This document shows, piece by piece, positions 1-6,611 of a stretch of DNA of 19,639 nt. The DNA is from Hyphomicrobiales bacterium (GTDB lineage: Bacteria > Pseudomonadota > Alphaproteobacteria > Rhizobiales > Beijerinckiaceae). The position numbers and the translations under genes are program-made. Location of the stretch: positions 1 through 19,639 of the forward strand of contig JAQGKM010000010.1 of assembly GCA_028290125.1 (NCBI GenBank). Direction: 5' to 3'. Position 1 is the first letter of the stretch, and each line of letters begins with the position of its first letter. The notes beneath the pieces were generated by a model, which made no database searches, was not told the origin of the DNA, and saw nothing but the letters and a program-made list of their open reading frames with translations.

Positions 1-367
1 CCGTGCAAACACTTACGGCGATGCGTCCCGCTGAAGCAAAGATGGATTGCCGCGTCGCTGCGCTCCTCGCAATGACGAGCTGACAATCCAGAAGCCGCGC
101 GTGAGGCGCCCGCCGCCAGCCTCGTCAGTGCGAGGAGCCGAAGGCGACGCGGCAATCCATCTTCGGCGGCAGCCGCTGCAAACACTGACGGCGATGCGTC
201 CCGCTGAAGCAAAGATGGATTGCCGCGTCGCTGCGCTCCTCGCAATGACGAGCTGACAATCCAGAAGCCGCGCGTGAGGCGCGCGCCGCCAGTCGCAATG
301 CGCGCGCTCGGCCGGCAACGACCCGTGCCTGGATTGCTTCGCTCCGCTCGCAATGACGGCCGAGGCC
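1..367. repeat. Repeat block without a gene
   Basis: This stretch has no credible gene. Two direct copies of a 116-bp unit lie at 4-119 and 177-292 and differ at only two positions (14/187 and 110/283). Between them, 130-165 is an inverted partial copy of the unit's core (the part around TGGATTGCCGCGTCGC), and 328-359 is a shorter diverged copy in direct orientation. The core with its 'CTCGCAATGACG' end resembles the dispersed intergenic repeats common in Bradyrhizobium-like genomes (family knowledge). Open frames here are by-products of the repeat. The block runs up to the 3' end of the cytochrome gene and may continue beyond the left edge. Confidence 0.85.
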
Positions 368-667
368 TTACCTCGCCCGCGAGCGGATGTAGGCCCAGAG
401 TGACGCGCGTTCGTCGTTGGAGAGCACGCCTTCCCAGGAGGGCATCTGGCCTTTCCCTTCGCTCACGCGGGTCTCGAACTTCTCGCGCTCGTCGGCGCCC
501 AGCGTCTTCAGGTCCGGAGCGGCGCCGGTCGGCCGCAGCCGTTCGCCGTGGCAGGTTGCGCAATTCTCCTCGTAGACGGCCGCCCCCGCCTCGACGTCGC
601 CTTCCTGCGCCTGCGCCGGCATGGCCGCGGCGGAGACCATCAAGACCAGCAGAATACCACGCAGCAT
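368..667 (-). CDS. Small exported class I cytochrome c
   Basis: Predicted periplasmic electron carrier of 99 residues. Residues 1-20 form a signal peptide with a hydrophobic core and an AQA cleavage site, leaving a mature protein of about 79 residues. Covalent haem attachment is shown by the CATCH motif (C36, C39, H40); M75 in GQMPSW is the likely second axial ligand, as in class I monohaem cytochromes c. The C-terminal helix (ASLWAYIRSRAR) is the usual last helix of this fold. The start is fixed by a strong purine-rich ribosome site (GGGGGGAG, 4 nt upstream). It stands alone and is transcribed divergently from the tad-like cluster. No oxidase or dehydrogenase partner is in the window, so its redox partner cannot be named. 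Confidence 0.9.
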   Translation of the reverse strand: MLRGILLVLMVSAAAMPAQAQEGDVEAGAAVYEENCATCHGERLRPTGAAPDLKTLGADEREKFETRVSEGKGQMPSWEGVLSNDERASLWAYIRSRAR

Positions 668-709
668 TCGTCTCCCCCCTCAAGTGCGCCTCTGATGAGC
701 GCTGTGTCC

Positions 710-737
710 AGCATCGACGCGGGGGCGCCCAAGTCAA
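710..737 (-). promoter_or_regulatory. Possible sigma-70 promoter of the cytochrome c gene
   Basis: On the minus strand a good -35 element TTGACT (732-737) is followed after 16 nt by GATGCT (710-715), a poor -10 match. It lies about 45 nt upstream of the cytochrome start codon. The -35 is convincing, the -10 is not. Confidence 0.35.
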
Positions 738-798
738 GCGCGTGGGGAAAAACGCACGTAAAAGCAGCAGGAAGTGGAGAATAGCCGTCAGGCAGCGC

Positions 799-841
799 TT
801 AAGTTAATGTTTTTACTCTATTACTTTAAGGAATTTTTCAA
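799..841 (+). promoter_or_regulatory. AT-rich promoter island upstream of the tad-like cluster
   Basis: About 43 bp with roughly 19% GC inside a region that is otherwise well above 60% GC. It contains three TTAA words (799, 804, 826) and lies 22 bp upstream of the TadG-like start codon. It is the only strongly AT-rich stretch in this part of the window and probably carries the promoter or a regulator site for the cluster. TTAA boxes recall CtrA sites, but the canonical TTAA-N7-TTAA spacing is not present, so no regulator is assigned. Confidence 0.45.
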
Positions 842-863
842 GTGATAGGCGGATGCTTGAGGC

Positions 864-2783
864 ATGAGCAACACTTTCGCTTCATTCATCCGCCTGTTCC
901 GCCGAGCCGACAGAGGCTCTGTTGCGGTCATGGCCGCGTTTCTCATTCCGGCGGTCGCGGGCTTTGTCTGCCTGACCGCGGAGTTCGGACGCAGCCTCGT
1001 CGTGAAGGTCGAGAACCAGCGGATCGCGGATGTCGCGGCGCTGGCCGCCGCCAACGCCTACAGCAGCACCGCCTCGACCACCACGATGACCTCCGTCGCG
1101 CAGAACGTCGCGGCGCTCAACGGCATCGCGGGCACCTCGGCGACCGCTTCCGTCATCAATTCACCGCGCTCTGCCGGCACCCAGGCGGTGCGCGTGGTCG
1201 TCTCGACCCAGAGCCCGCTATACTTGGCGTCCGTCGTCGGCTTCGGCCGCAGCGTGACCGTCAATTCGACCGCCGTGGCTGAACTCGGCTCCGCGCCGGC
1301 CTGCCTTCTGGCGCTGAGCGGCACCGGCACCGGCGTGACGCTGTCGGGCGGCACCTCGATTTCCGCGCCCTCCTGCGGCGTCGCCTCCAACGCCTCCGTC
1401 ACCGTGCCGTGCGGCACGCGCATCACCGCCAGCGTCGTCAATTACAACGGCACGGCGCCGACGGTCGGCTGCACCGGCATCACCGGCCCGATCCGCCGCG
1501 CCTCGACTGCCGATCCCTTCGCCGGCAACGCCGGCGTCGCATCCGCCTCGGCGCGGGCGACCGCCGCCGCGTCGCTGACTGCGCCCACCATCACGGCGCC
1601 ACCGGCAGGCGCGAACGTCACCTTCGATTACACGGCTACGGGCCCTACGAGCGCCAAGACGATCGTGCAGGCGCAAGGATGCACGGGCAATTTCGCGAGC
1701 CCGGTCTGGACCGTCACCTGCCCGGCCGGCGGCACCTACCGCTTCGGCTCGCTGTCGCTCGGCGGCGGCATTACCGTGAACTTCAACACGGCCGGCACGT
1801 CCAACACGATCTATTCCTTCTCCGGCACCGTCAACAACAGCGGCGCGGCGCTCAACTTCGGGCCCGGCACCTACACGATGGCGGCGGGCGTGCGCAGCGG
1901 CGGTGGATCGACGACGACCTTCGGGGCCGGCACGTTCAACATCGGCCGCGATCCCACCTCCTGCAACGGCGCGGGCAACTACTCGATCTGCAACACCGGT
2001 ACGACGATGACCTTCGGCGGCCCGAGCACCTTCGTGCTGACGTCGGGCGTCTACAACAGCGGCGGCGTCACTCTCACGCTCGGCTCCGGCGCCACCAACA
2101 GCTTCAACATCGGCCCCGCGACGGACGGCAACGGCATCAACATGGGCGGCGGCTCGACCACCACCTTCGCGGACGCGACGCTGTTCCAGGTCTACGGCAA
2201 CATCACCGAGAGCGGCGGCGCCTGCACGACGATCAGCGCGACGCCGATCCACGACATCCGCGGCAACATTAATCTGGCGGGCGGCCTGACGCTCGGCTCC
2301 GGGCTCTACGCAGTCAGCGGCTATGTCGCGATCGGCGCGGCGGGCGGCGGCAACGTGACCTGCGGCGGCGTCAGCGTCGGCGTGCGCGGCACCGGCGTGA
2401 CGATCGTCACGGCGGCGACCTCCACCATCCTCGGCTCGGGCTCGTGCAACGGCACGGCGCTCTGCATGGGCGCGGGCTTCAGCAACGTCAATCTGAGCGC
2501 GCCCACCACCGGCACCTACAAGGATCTGGTTCTCGTCGGGCCGACGACGTCGTCCAACACCGCGGGCTTCATGATCAACGAGGGCGCGGCCACCACGCTG
2601 TCGGGCGTGGTCTATGTCCCGTACGGCTCCCTGACGCTGTCGGGCGGCGCGGCCATCGGCAATGCCGCCGGGGCCTGTCTGCAGATCGTCGCCAAGGACA
2701 TGACGCTCACGGGCGGCACCAGCATCACCTCGAACGCCTGCACGTCATCCGCCACGGCAGGAACGATAAAGCTGGTCCAATGA
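864..2783 (+). CDS. TadG-like pilus-associated protein with long glycine-rich beta region
   Basis: Predicted 639-residue inner-membrane-anchored extracytoplasmic protein. The N-terminus (about 14-50) is of TadE/TadG type: a positive segment (FRRADRG), one hydrophobic helix (about 19-38), then a polar helix (ENQRIADVAALAAANAY) as in TadG. Unlike its two neighbours it lacks the glutamate at +5 after the RG (M23 instead), so processing by a prepilin peptidase is doubtful. From about 145 onward it is rich in Gly, Ser and Thr with scattered Cys, and recurring units such as SGGGSTTTFGAGTF and GGGSTTTFADATLF suggest a beta-solenoid or other surface structure. Its TGA overlaps the next start codon by 4 bp. 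No tad ATPase, secretin or flp gene is in the window. Upstream GGCGGA (848-853) is a weak ribosome site. Role inferred: tip or surface adhesin component. Confidence 0.8.
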   Translation: MSNTFASFIRLFRRADRGSVAVMAAFLIPAVAGFVCLTAEFGRSLVVKVENQRIADVAALAAANAYSSTASTTTMTSVAQNVAALNGIAGTSATASVINSPRSAGTQAVRVVVSTQSPLYLASVVGFGRSVTVNSTAVAELGSAPACLLALSGTGTGVTLSGGTSISAPSCGVASNASVTVPCGTRITASVVNYNGTAPTVGCTGITGPIRRASTADPFAGNAGVASASARATAAASLTAPTITAPPAGANVTFDYTATGPTSAKTIVQAQGCTGNFASPVWTVTCPAGGTYRFGSLSLGGGITVNFNTAGTSNTIYSFSGTVNNSGAALNFGPGTYTMAAGVRSGGGSTTTFGAGTFNIGRDPTSCNGAGNYSICNTGTTMTFGGPSTFVLTSGVYNSGGVTLTLGSGATNSFNIGPATDGNGINMGGGSTTTFADATLFQVYGNITESGGACTTISATPIHDIRGNINLAGGLTLGSGLYAVSGYVAIGAAGGGNVTCGGVSVGVRGTGVTIVTAATSTILGSGSCNGTALCMGAGFSNVNLSAPTTGTYKDLVLVGPTTSSNTAGFMINEGAATTLSGVVYVPYGSLTLSGGAAIGNAAGACLQIVAKDMTLTGGTSITSNACTSSATAGTIKLVQ

Positions 2784-3349
2784 ACGCGGCGCTCTTCCTA
2801 CGCGGCATCGATCCACGTCGCTTTCTGCGCGATACGCGGGGCGTGTCGGGCATCGAATTCGCGTTCATCGCGCCAGTGCTGACCGTCATGATGGTCGGCG
2901 TCGTCGACATGGGCGGCATGGTCGCGGCGAAACTCGATCTGAATGCGTCGGTCTCGACCGCAGCCGCCTATGCGCAGATGAACGCCGCCAATGTCAGCGC
3001 GGCCAACGGCGCGTCGCTGGCCTCCAAGCTCGCGCTCATCGTCGCGCACGCGCGGGGCTCGAGCTGGGCGAACTCGGTCGTCTCCGTCAACAATGGCCCG
3101 GGATCGAGCGTCACGTCCGGCGCGCAATCCTCGAGCGGCACGGCCTCGCAGGCCGATTCCTGCTACTGCCCGTCAAAGACCGGCGCGACAGTGACCTGGG
3201 GCGCGACGCAGACCTGCAGCAATGCCTGTTCGGGCGGCGGCGTCGCCGGGAAATTCGTGGCGTTGACGGCGACGCGGCAGTTCACGCCGATCTTCTTCCG
3301 GTCGTTCACCGGACAGATGACGTCGTCCGCACTGGTGCAAACAAATTGA
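2780..3349 (+). CDS. TadE-like pseudopilin
   Basis: Predicted 189-residue minor pseudopilin of the Tad (Flp) pilus family. The N-terminus carries the TadE signature: basic leader ending in DTRG (18-21), then VSGIEFAF with Glu at +5 (E26), then a hydrophobic segment to about residue 45. This is the expected site for a prepilin peptidase of the TadV type (family knowledge). The rest is an exported domain with a Cys-rich part (CYCPSKTG, then CSNACSGGG) near residues 130-155. The start ATG at 2780 sits in an ATGA overlap with the stop of the TadG-like gene, and its own TGA overlaps the next start, so all three are probably translationally coupled. The longer upstream reading frame is only an alternate frame of the TadG-like gene. 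Confidence 0.85.
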   Translation: MNAALFLRGIDPRRFLRDTRGVSGIEFAFIAPVLTVMMVGVVDMGGMVAAKLDLNASVSTAAAYAQMNAANVSAANGASLASKLALIVAHARGSSWANSVVSVNNGPGSSVTSGAQSSSGTASQADSCYCPSKTGATVTWGATQTCSNACSGGGVAGKFVALTATRQFTPIFFRSFTGQMTSSALVQTN

Positions 3350-3786
3350 GGCGCCCTGCCGGACGTTTCACGCGCGACACTCGCGGCAGTTCGGCGATCG
3401 AATTCGCGCTGCTCGCCGTACCGTTCCTGCTGCTCATCTTCGGCAGCATGGAATTCGCACGCATCCTGTGGACGCGCGAAGTGCTGAAGCAGGTGGCGAC
3501 CGCCGGCGCACGCTGCATGGGCATCACGCAATCGGAATGCGGCACCGGCTCGGCGACCGACGCCACCATGTCGAAGGCTTTCGTCGTCGCGGAGGCCGCG
3601 CGCCGCACGTTGACGATCACCGCCACGAACGTCACCGTCAGCACGGCGGCGACCTGCGGAACCGTCACCGGATTCTCGCAGGTCACGCTCGCCTATACGT
3701 ACCAGCCGATCCTGCCGCTGCTGATCACGGCGCTCGGCACCTCGGTCACGCTGAACGCTTCTTCCTGTTTCCCGAACCAGACCTGA
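3346..3786 (+). CDS. TadE-like pseudopilin with TTG start
   Basis: Predicted 146-residue second TadE-family pseudopilin. It has DTRG (11-14), then SSAIEFAL with Glu at +5 (E19), and a hydrophobic helix (about 15-36) followed by MEFARILWTREVLKQVATAGAR, a typical TadE continuation. Two or more Cys in the C-terminal domain (CMGITQSEC, TCGTV, SCF) may form disulfides. The start is TTG at 3346, overlapping the upstream TGA as TTGA. The next Met (about residue 35) would delete the signature, so TTG is the only sensible start. Its 3' end overlaps the opposite-strand DUF2934-type gene by 41 bp. Confidence 0.85.
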   Translation: MRRPAGRFTRDTRGSSAIEFALLAVPFLLLIFGSMEFARILWTREVLKQVATAGARCMGITQSECGTGSATDATMSKAFVVAEAARRTLTITATNVTVSTAATCGTVTGFSQVTLAYTYQPILPLLITALGTSVTLNASSCFPNQT

Positions 3787-4096
3787 GCGGCGCCTCGGCC
3801 GTTTCCTGCACGAGCGCGGGATCGGGCGTCGTGGCTTCCTCGCCCTGGTCGGTCAGCGTCGGGAATTCACCAAGGTTCTTCTCAAGATCCAGCTCCTCGA
3901 TCTGCTCGGTCGTCGGATTGTTCTCGTATTCGAGCGTCGGGTTGGGCAGCAGCGTGTCGCGCTGGCTCTCCTCGATCGCGACAAGCTCGCGCGCCATGTC
4001 CCAATGCGCCTCGGCCCGGCCTTCCGGCTGACCCTCTTCGAGCCAGAGCCGGTAGGCGCGTTCGCGGACGCGCTCGTCCGTCTGCCAATCAACCAT
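3746..4096 (-). CDS. DUF2934-type small protein
   Basis: Predicted 116-residue cytoplasmic protein. The N-terminal 40 residues (RVRERAYRLWLEEGQPEGRAEAHWDMAREL) match the pattern of DUF2934: helix, acidic EEGQPEGRA turn, then HW and a second helix. This small domain of unknown function is common in Hyphomicrobiales. The remainder is acidic and low in complexity, ending in a basic GNRKKRSA tail. The start is at 4096, where GGAG lies 8 nt upstream; an in-frame extension further upstream lacks such a site. It overlaps the preceding acidic-protein gene by 8 bp, so the two are probably coupled, and its 3' end runs 41 bp into the tail of the TadE-like gene on the other strand. Function unknown. Confidence 0.8.
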   Translation of the reverse strand: MVDWQTDERVRERAYRLWLEEGQPEGRAEAHWDMARELVAIEESQRDTLLPNPTLEYENNPTTEQIEELDLEKNLGEFPTLTDQGEEATTPDPALVQETAEAPLRSGSGNRKKRSA

Positions 4097-4379
4097 CGTG
4101 TTTCTCCGCCGGAATGTGCCGCACTTCGACGTCGTCGCCAGTCTCAAGCGTCTCGTCCGGGTCCGCGTCTTCGCGGTCCCACAGGCCCTTCATGCCCTCG
4201 GCGCGATCCGCCACCGGCTGATCGTCGCGATCCACCGTGTTGAGCGGCTCGCGTTCGACATCGACCGGGTTGGGATTGCCGGCGTCGTCCTGCAGTCCCG
4301 GCGCGGGCGCCTGCCGACCGACATTGACGGAGCTTTCTTCGGGCGGCGTTTTCACGCGCGGTGTGTTGTCTTGCGCCAT
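4089..4379 (-). CDS. Acidic hydrophilic protein of unknown function
   Basis: Predicted 96-residue soluble protein, not recognised. It is strongly acidic and rich in Asp, Glu, Pro and Asn, with no hydrophobic segment and no Cys, so it is probably largely disordered. The start at 4379 (MAQDN) is chosen because AGAGG lies 7 nt upstream; a longer reading to 4409 has no better site. Its stop overlaps the DUF2934-type start by 8 bp and it follows the small membrane protein gene by 50 bp, so the three likely form one transcript. Composition resembles stress-related hydrophilic proteins, but no named family can be assigned. Confidence 0.65.
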   Translation of the reverse strand: MAQDNTPRVKTPPEESSVNVGRQAPAPGLQDDAGNPNPVDVEREPLNTVDRDDQPVADRAEGMKGLWDREDADPDETLETGDDVEVRHIPAEKHDG

Positions 4380-4429
4380 CACGAACCTCTTGTGCGGGAG
4401 GAAGGTCAACCGCAGTGCGGCCTAGTGGT

Positions 4430-4600
4430 TCAACGCGTTTCGCGTTGCGGCGTATCCGTCTTGATGCCCTGATCGGTGACCACCGCGCTGGTGGCGTTCA
4501 CATCCTGATTGTGGATGCGCTCGCCGAAGCGGCCATAAGCGACGGCGATGATGACGACGATCAGCGCAAGCGCCAATCCAATTCTGAGATTACGATTCAA
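4430..4600 (-). CDS. 56-residue single-pass membrane protein with TTG start
   Basis: Short gene that begins with TTG at 4600. The product reads MNRNLRIGLALALIVVIIAV and continues to AYGRFGERIHNQDVNATSAV, ending in PQRETR. Residues 7-21 form one hydrophobic helix; the short N-terminus is basic and the roughly 34-residue tail is polar, which predicts a tail outside or inside the membrane with one anchor. The ribosome site GGGAG lies 7 nt upstream of the TTG. It is the first of three small minus-strand genes (50 bp before the acidic protein gene). Family not recognised; the helix is not a cleavable signal of obvious type. The coding call rests on the ribosome site, the clean helix and the operon position. 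Confidence 0.65.
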   Translation of the reverse strand: MNRNLRIGLALALIVVIIAVAYGRFGERIHNQDVNATSAVVTDQGIKTDTPQRETR

Positions 4601-4844
4601 GAGAAGGCTCCCGTTTGAGCGGCGACATGCCCATCAATGCGGCTCGGGGGCTGAGGTTTCGACGGATTGGCGCGAGAATAACCTTCCCCGCAAGCCCCTG
4701 TATTTGGAACAATTCCTCGGATCGCGACCCCGAGTCGCGGATGACTTTGCCCTTGTCCTCGCGTATTGATCAGCCACAAAACAAAATCCCCACCACATCA
4801 GCGACGTTCAAGCGATCGGACGCATCGGCGAGGTATTGCGAATT
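4601..4844. other. Intergenic region between divergent genes
   Basis: This 244-bp gap separates the minus-strand small-protein trio from the plus-strand reductase and should hold both promoters. I found no convincing -35/-10 pair, repeat or RNA gene. Positions 4770-4800 are A-rich compared with the surroundings (CCACAAAACAAAATCC), which could be part of the reductase promoter. Confidence 0.4.
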
Positions 4845-5618
4845 ATGGCCGCTTTCGACCACGAAGAAGTGCTGCAGGTCCATCACTGGACGGACACGCT
4901 GTTCAGCTTCCGCACGTCGCGCAGCGCCTCGCTCCGCTTCGACAATGGCCAGTTCGCGATGATCGGCCTCGAGGTCGATGGCCGCCCCCTGTTGCGGGCC
5001 TACAGCTTCGCCAGCCCGAATTACGAGGATCACCTCGAGTTCTACTCGATCAAGGTGGCGGAGGGCGCGCTGACGTCGCGTCTCCAGCACATCAAGGTCG
5101 GCGACAAGGTGCTGATCGGCCACAAGCCGACCGGCACGCTGGTGCAGTCGAGCCTGACGCCGGGCAAGCGCCTGTTCCTGCTCTCGACCGGCACCGGCGT
5201 CGCGCCCTTCGCCAGCATCCTGCGCGATCTCGACATCTACGACGCCTACGAGACCATCGTGCTGATGCACGGCTGCCGCGAGACGGCGGAGCTCGCCTAT
5301 GGCCAGGCGCTGGTGCGCGACCTGCTCGACAGCGAGTTCTTCGGCGACGCGGCGCGCGAAAAGCTGATCTATTACCCGATGACCACGCGCAGCGAGTCCC
5401 GCCACCAGGGCCGCGTCACCGACGCGCTGGTGAACGGACAGTTCTTCGCCGACACGCAGCAGCCGCCGCTCGATCCGGAGACCGACCGGGCGATGATCTG
5501 CGGCAATCCCGACATGCTGGCCGACCTGCGCAAGATGTTCGACGGGCTGGGCTTCGCGGAAGGCAGCAACGCCCGCCCGGGCGCGTATGTCTTCGAGCGG
5601 GCGTTCGTCGAGAAGTAG
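4845..5618 (+). CDS. fpr: Ferredoxin--NADP+ reductase
   Basis: Predicted 257-residue cytosolic FAD enzyme that moves electrons between NADPH and ferredoxin or flavodoxin (EC 1.18.1.2). The FAD-binding motif RAYS is at 51-54 in RAYSFASPNYEDHLEFYSIKV, the nucleotide-binding GTGVAPFASILRD at 116-128, and CGNPDM near 220. The C-terminus YVFERAFVEK is the hallmark extension of the bacterial subclass typified by Azotobacter and Rhodobacter Fpr, which has the same length (about 258). The start ATG at 4845 has GAGG 11 nt upstream; an in-frame TTG at 4836 is too close to that site. It appears monocistronic and converges on the aspartate dehydrogenase gene, with a hairpin between them. Confidence 0.93.
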   Translation: MAAFDHEEVLQVHHWTDTLFSFRTSRSASLRFDNGQFAMIGLEVDGRPLLRAYSFASPNYEDHLEFYSIKVAEGALTSRLQHIKVGDKVLIGHKPTGTLVQSSLTPGKRLFLLSTGTGVAPFASILRDLDIYDAYETIVLMHGCRETAELAYGQALVRDLLDSEFFGDAAREKLIYYPMTTRSESRHQGRVTDALVNGQFFADTQQPPLDPETDRAMICGNPDMLADLRKMFDGLGFAEGSNARPGAYVFERAFVEK

Positions 5619-5634
5619 GCTCCGGACAGGCTCC

Positions 5635-5670
5635 CGACCCCCGCTCGGCTTCGCCGAGGGGTGGGGGTCG
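5635..5670. repeat. GC-rich palindromic element between convergent genes
   Basis: Outer arms CGACCCCC (5635-5642) and GGGGGTCG (5663-5670) enclose inner arms CTCGGC (5644-5649) and GCCGAG (5653-5658) around a TTC loop. The same sequence family recurs at 18052-18207. It lies between the 3' ends of two convergent genes and could stop transcription from both sides, but there is no T-run on either strand, so it is better called a dispersed palindromic repeat than an intrinsic terminator. Confidence 0.75.
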
Positions 5671-5697
5671 TGAGACCTGCGATCGTGAAACGAGCCC

Positions 5698-6516
5698 CTA
5701 CGTCCCGACCCGCAGCGGTGCGCCCATCTTTCTCAGGCAGGCGAGGACCGAGAGCGCCGTGATGGCGCCGGTTTTCGGATTTTCGCTCGGCAGGTTGGCG
5801 ATCGTCATCGAGAAGGTGGCGGCGTCGGACACGACCTCGATCGTGTGCGTATTGCGCGTCAGCGCCGGGTCGGCCCAGATTTCGAGCTGCGTTTCATCGA
5901 CACCGATGCCCGCCAGCCCCAGCGCGACGGCGACGTTCAGATTGGCCGGAAAGCCCACCGCGGCGTCGCGCGGCGATCCGCTGAAGATGCGCAGCGGCTC
6001 GGTGATCGCCTCGATGTCGATGTTGTTTTCCACGAGATAAGGCGCGCCGACCAGGCCCTTCACGGGCTTGCGCGTAATCATGCGCACGGACTCGATCTTG
6101 CCCTCGGCCGCAGCCGTCACGGCGTCGAGCCCGATCACCGCGCCGGTCGGCACGATCACCTGCCCGCCCGTGACGCGCGCGAGATCGACCAGATCCATGT
6201 TCTTCAGCAGTGCGCCGGCGCTCAGCACGACGGCGGGCTTGCCCTTCGCGAGAAACGGCCGCGCGATTTCCGACAGCAGGGCCGCAGGCGCGCATTCGAC
6301 GACGAGATCGGCGAGCGGCTCAAGGTCGCCGATGGCCACGACCGGAACATCGATGCCCAGCGCCGACAGCCGCTCGCGCGCCGCGCCCGGGCGATGCGCC
6401 GACACGGCGGCGAGCGTCAGGCCCGGCATGCCCGCATGCAGCGCCGTCGCGAGCTTCAGGCCCACCGCGCCCAATCCGGCGATCGCAACCCGCAACGTCT
6501 TTCGTTCAGCCGGCAT
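5698..6516 (-). CDS. L-aspartate dehydrogenase family protein
   Basis: Predicted 272-residue cytosolic NAD(P)-dependent enzyme that deaminates L-aspartate to oxaloacetate and ammonia (EC 1.4.1.21) or acts on a related amino acid. The N-terminal Rossmann motif GLGAVG is at 14-19. The C-terminal part shows the family pattern NLPSENPKTGAITALSVLAC, and length agrees with the family (about 265). The start at 6516 is chosen for AGGAGA about 9 nt upstream; a longer in-frame reading lacks support. It is the last gene of a probable cupin-Bug-dehydrogenase unit (95 bp after the Bug gene). In some bacteria such enzymes feed NAD synthesis (NadX), but no nadA or nadC is here, so a catabolic role is more likely from context. 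Confidence 0.85.
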   Translation of the reverse strand: MPAERKTLRVAIAGLGAVGLKLATALHAGMPGLTLAAVSAHRPGAARERLSALGIDVPVVAIGDLEPLADLVVECAPAALLSEIARPFLAKGKPAVVLSAGALLKNMDLVDLARVTGGQVIVPTGAVIGLDAVTAAAEGKIESVRMITRKPVKGLVGAPYLVENNIDIEAITEPLRIFSGSPRDAAVGFPANLNVAVALGLAGIGVDETQLEIWADPALTRNTHTIEVVSDAATFSMTIANLPSENPKTGAITALSVLACLRKMGAPLRVGT

Positions 6517-6611
6517 GTCGCGAAATTCTCCTGCATCGAGCCCGAGCGGCTTCCGCCGCCATTGTCCCCGATGCAGGTGCAATCCTCAAGCCGAGCCGTC
6601 GCCGATTTGCA

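Noticed and set aside
47..807. Open frames of Arg/Pro-rich proteins over the left repeats and opposite the cytochrome gene
   Set aside because: They arise from the repeat sequence and from the complement of a well-supported cytochrome c gene.
799..829. CtrA binding site
   Set aside because: TTAA words are present but not with the TTAA-N7-TTAA spacing.
4597..4779. A 60-residue minus-strand frame just upstream of the small membrane protein
   Set aside because: No ribosome site, no recognisable pattern, and low-complexity composition; the gap is more likely regulatory.
5635..5670. Intrinsic bidirectional terminator between the reductase and aspartate dehydrogenase genes
   Set aside because: The stem is good but no T-run follows on either strand, and the sequence recurs elsewhere as a repeat.
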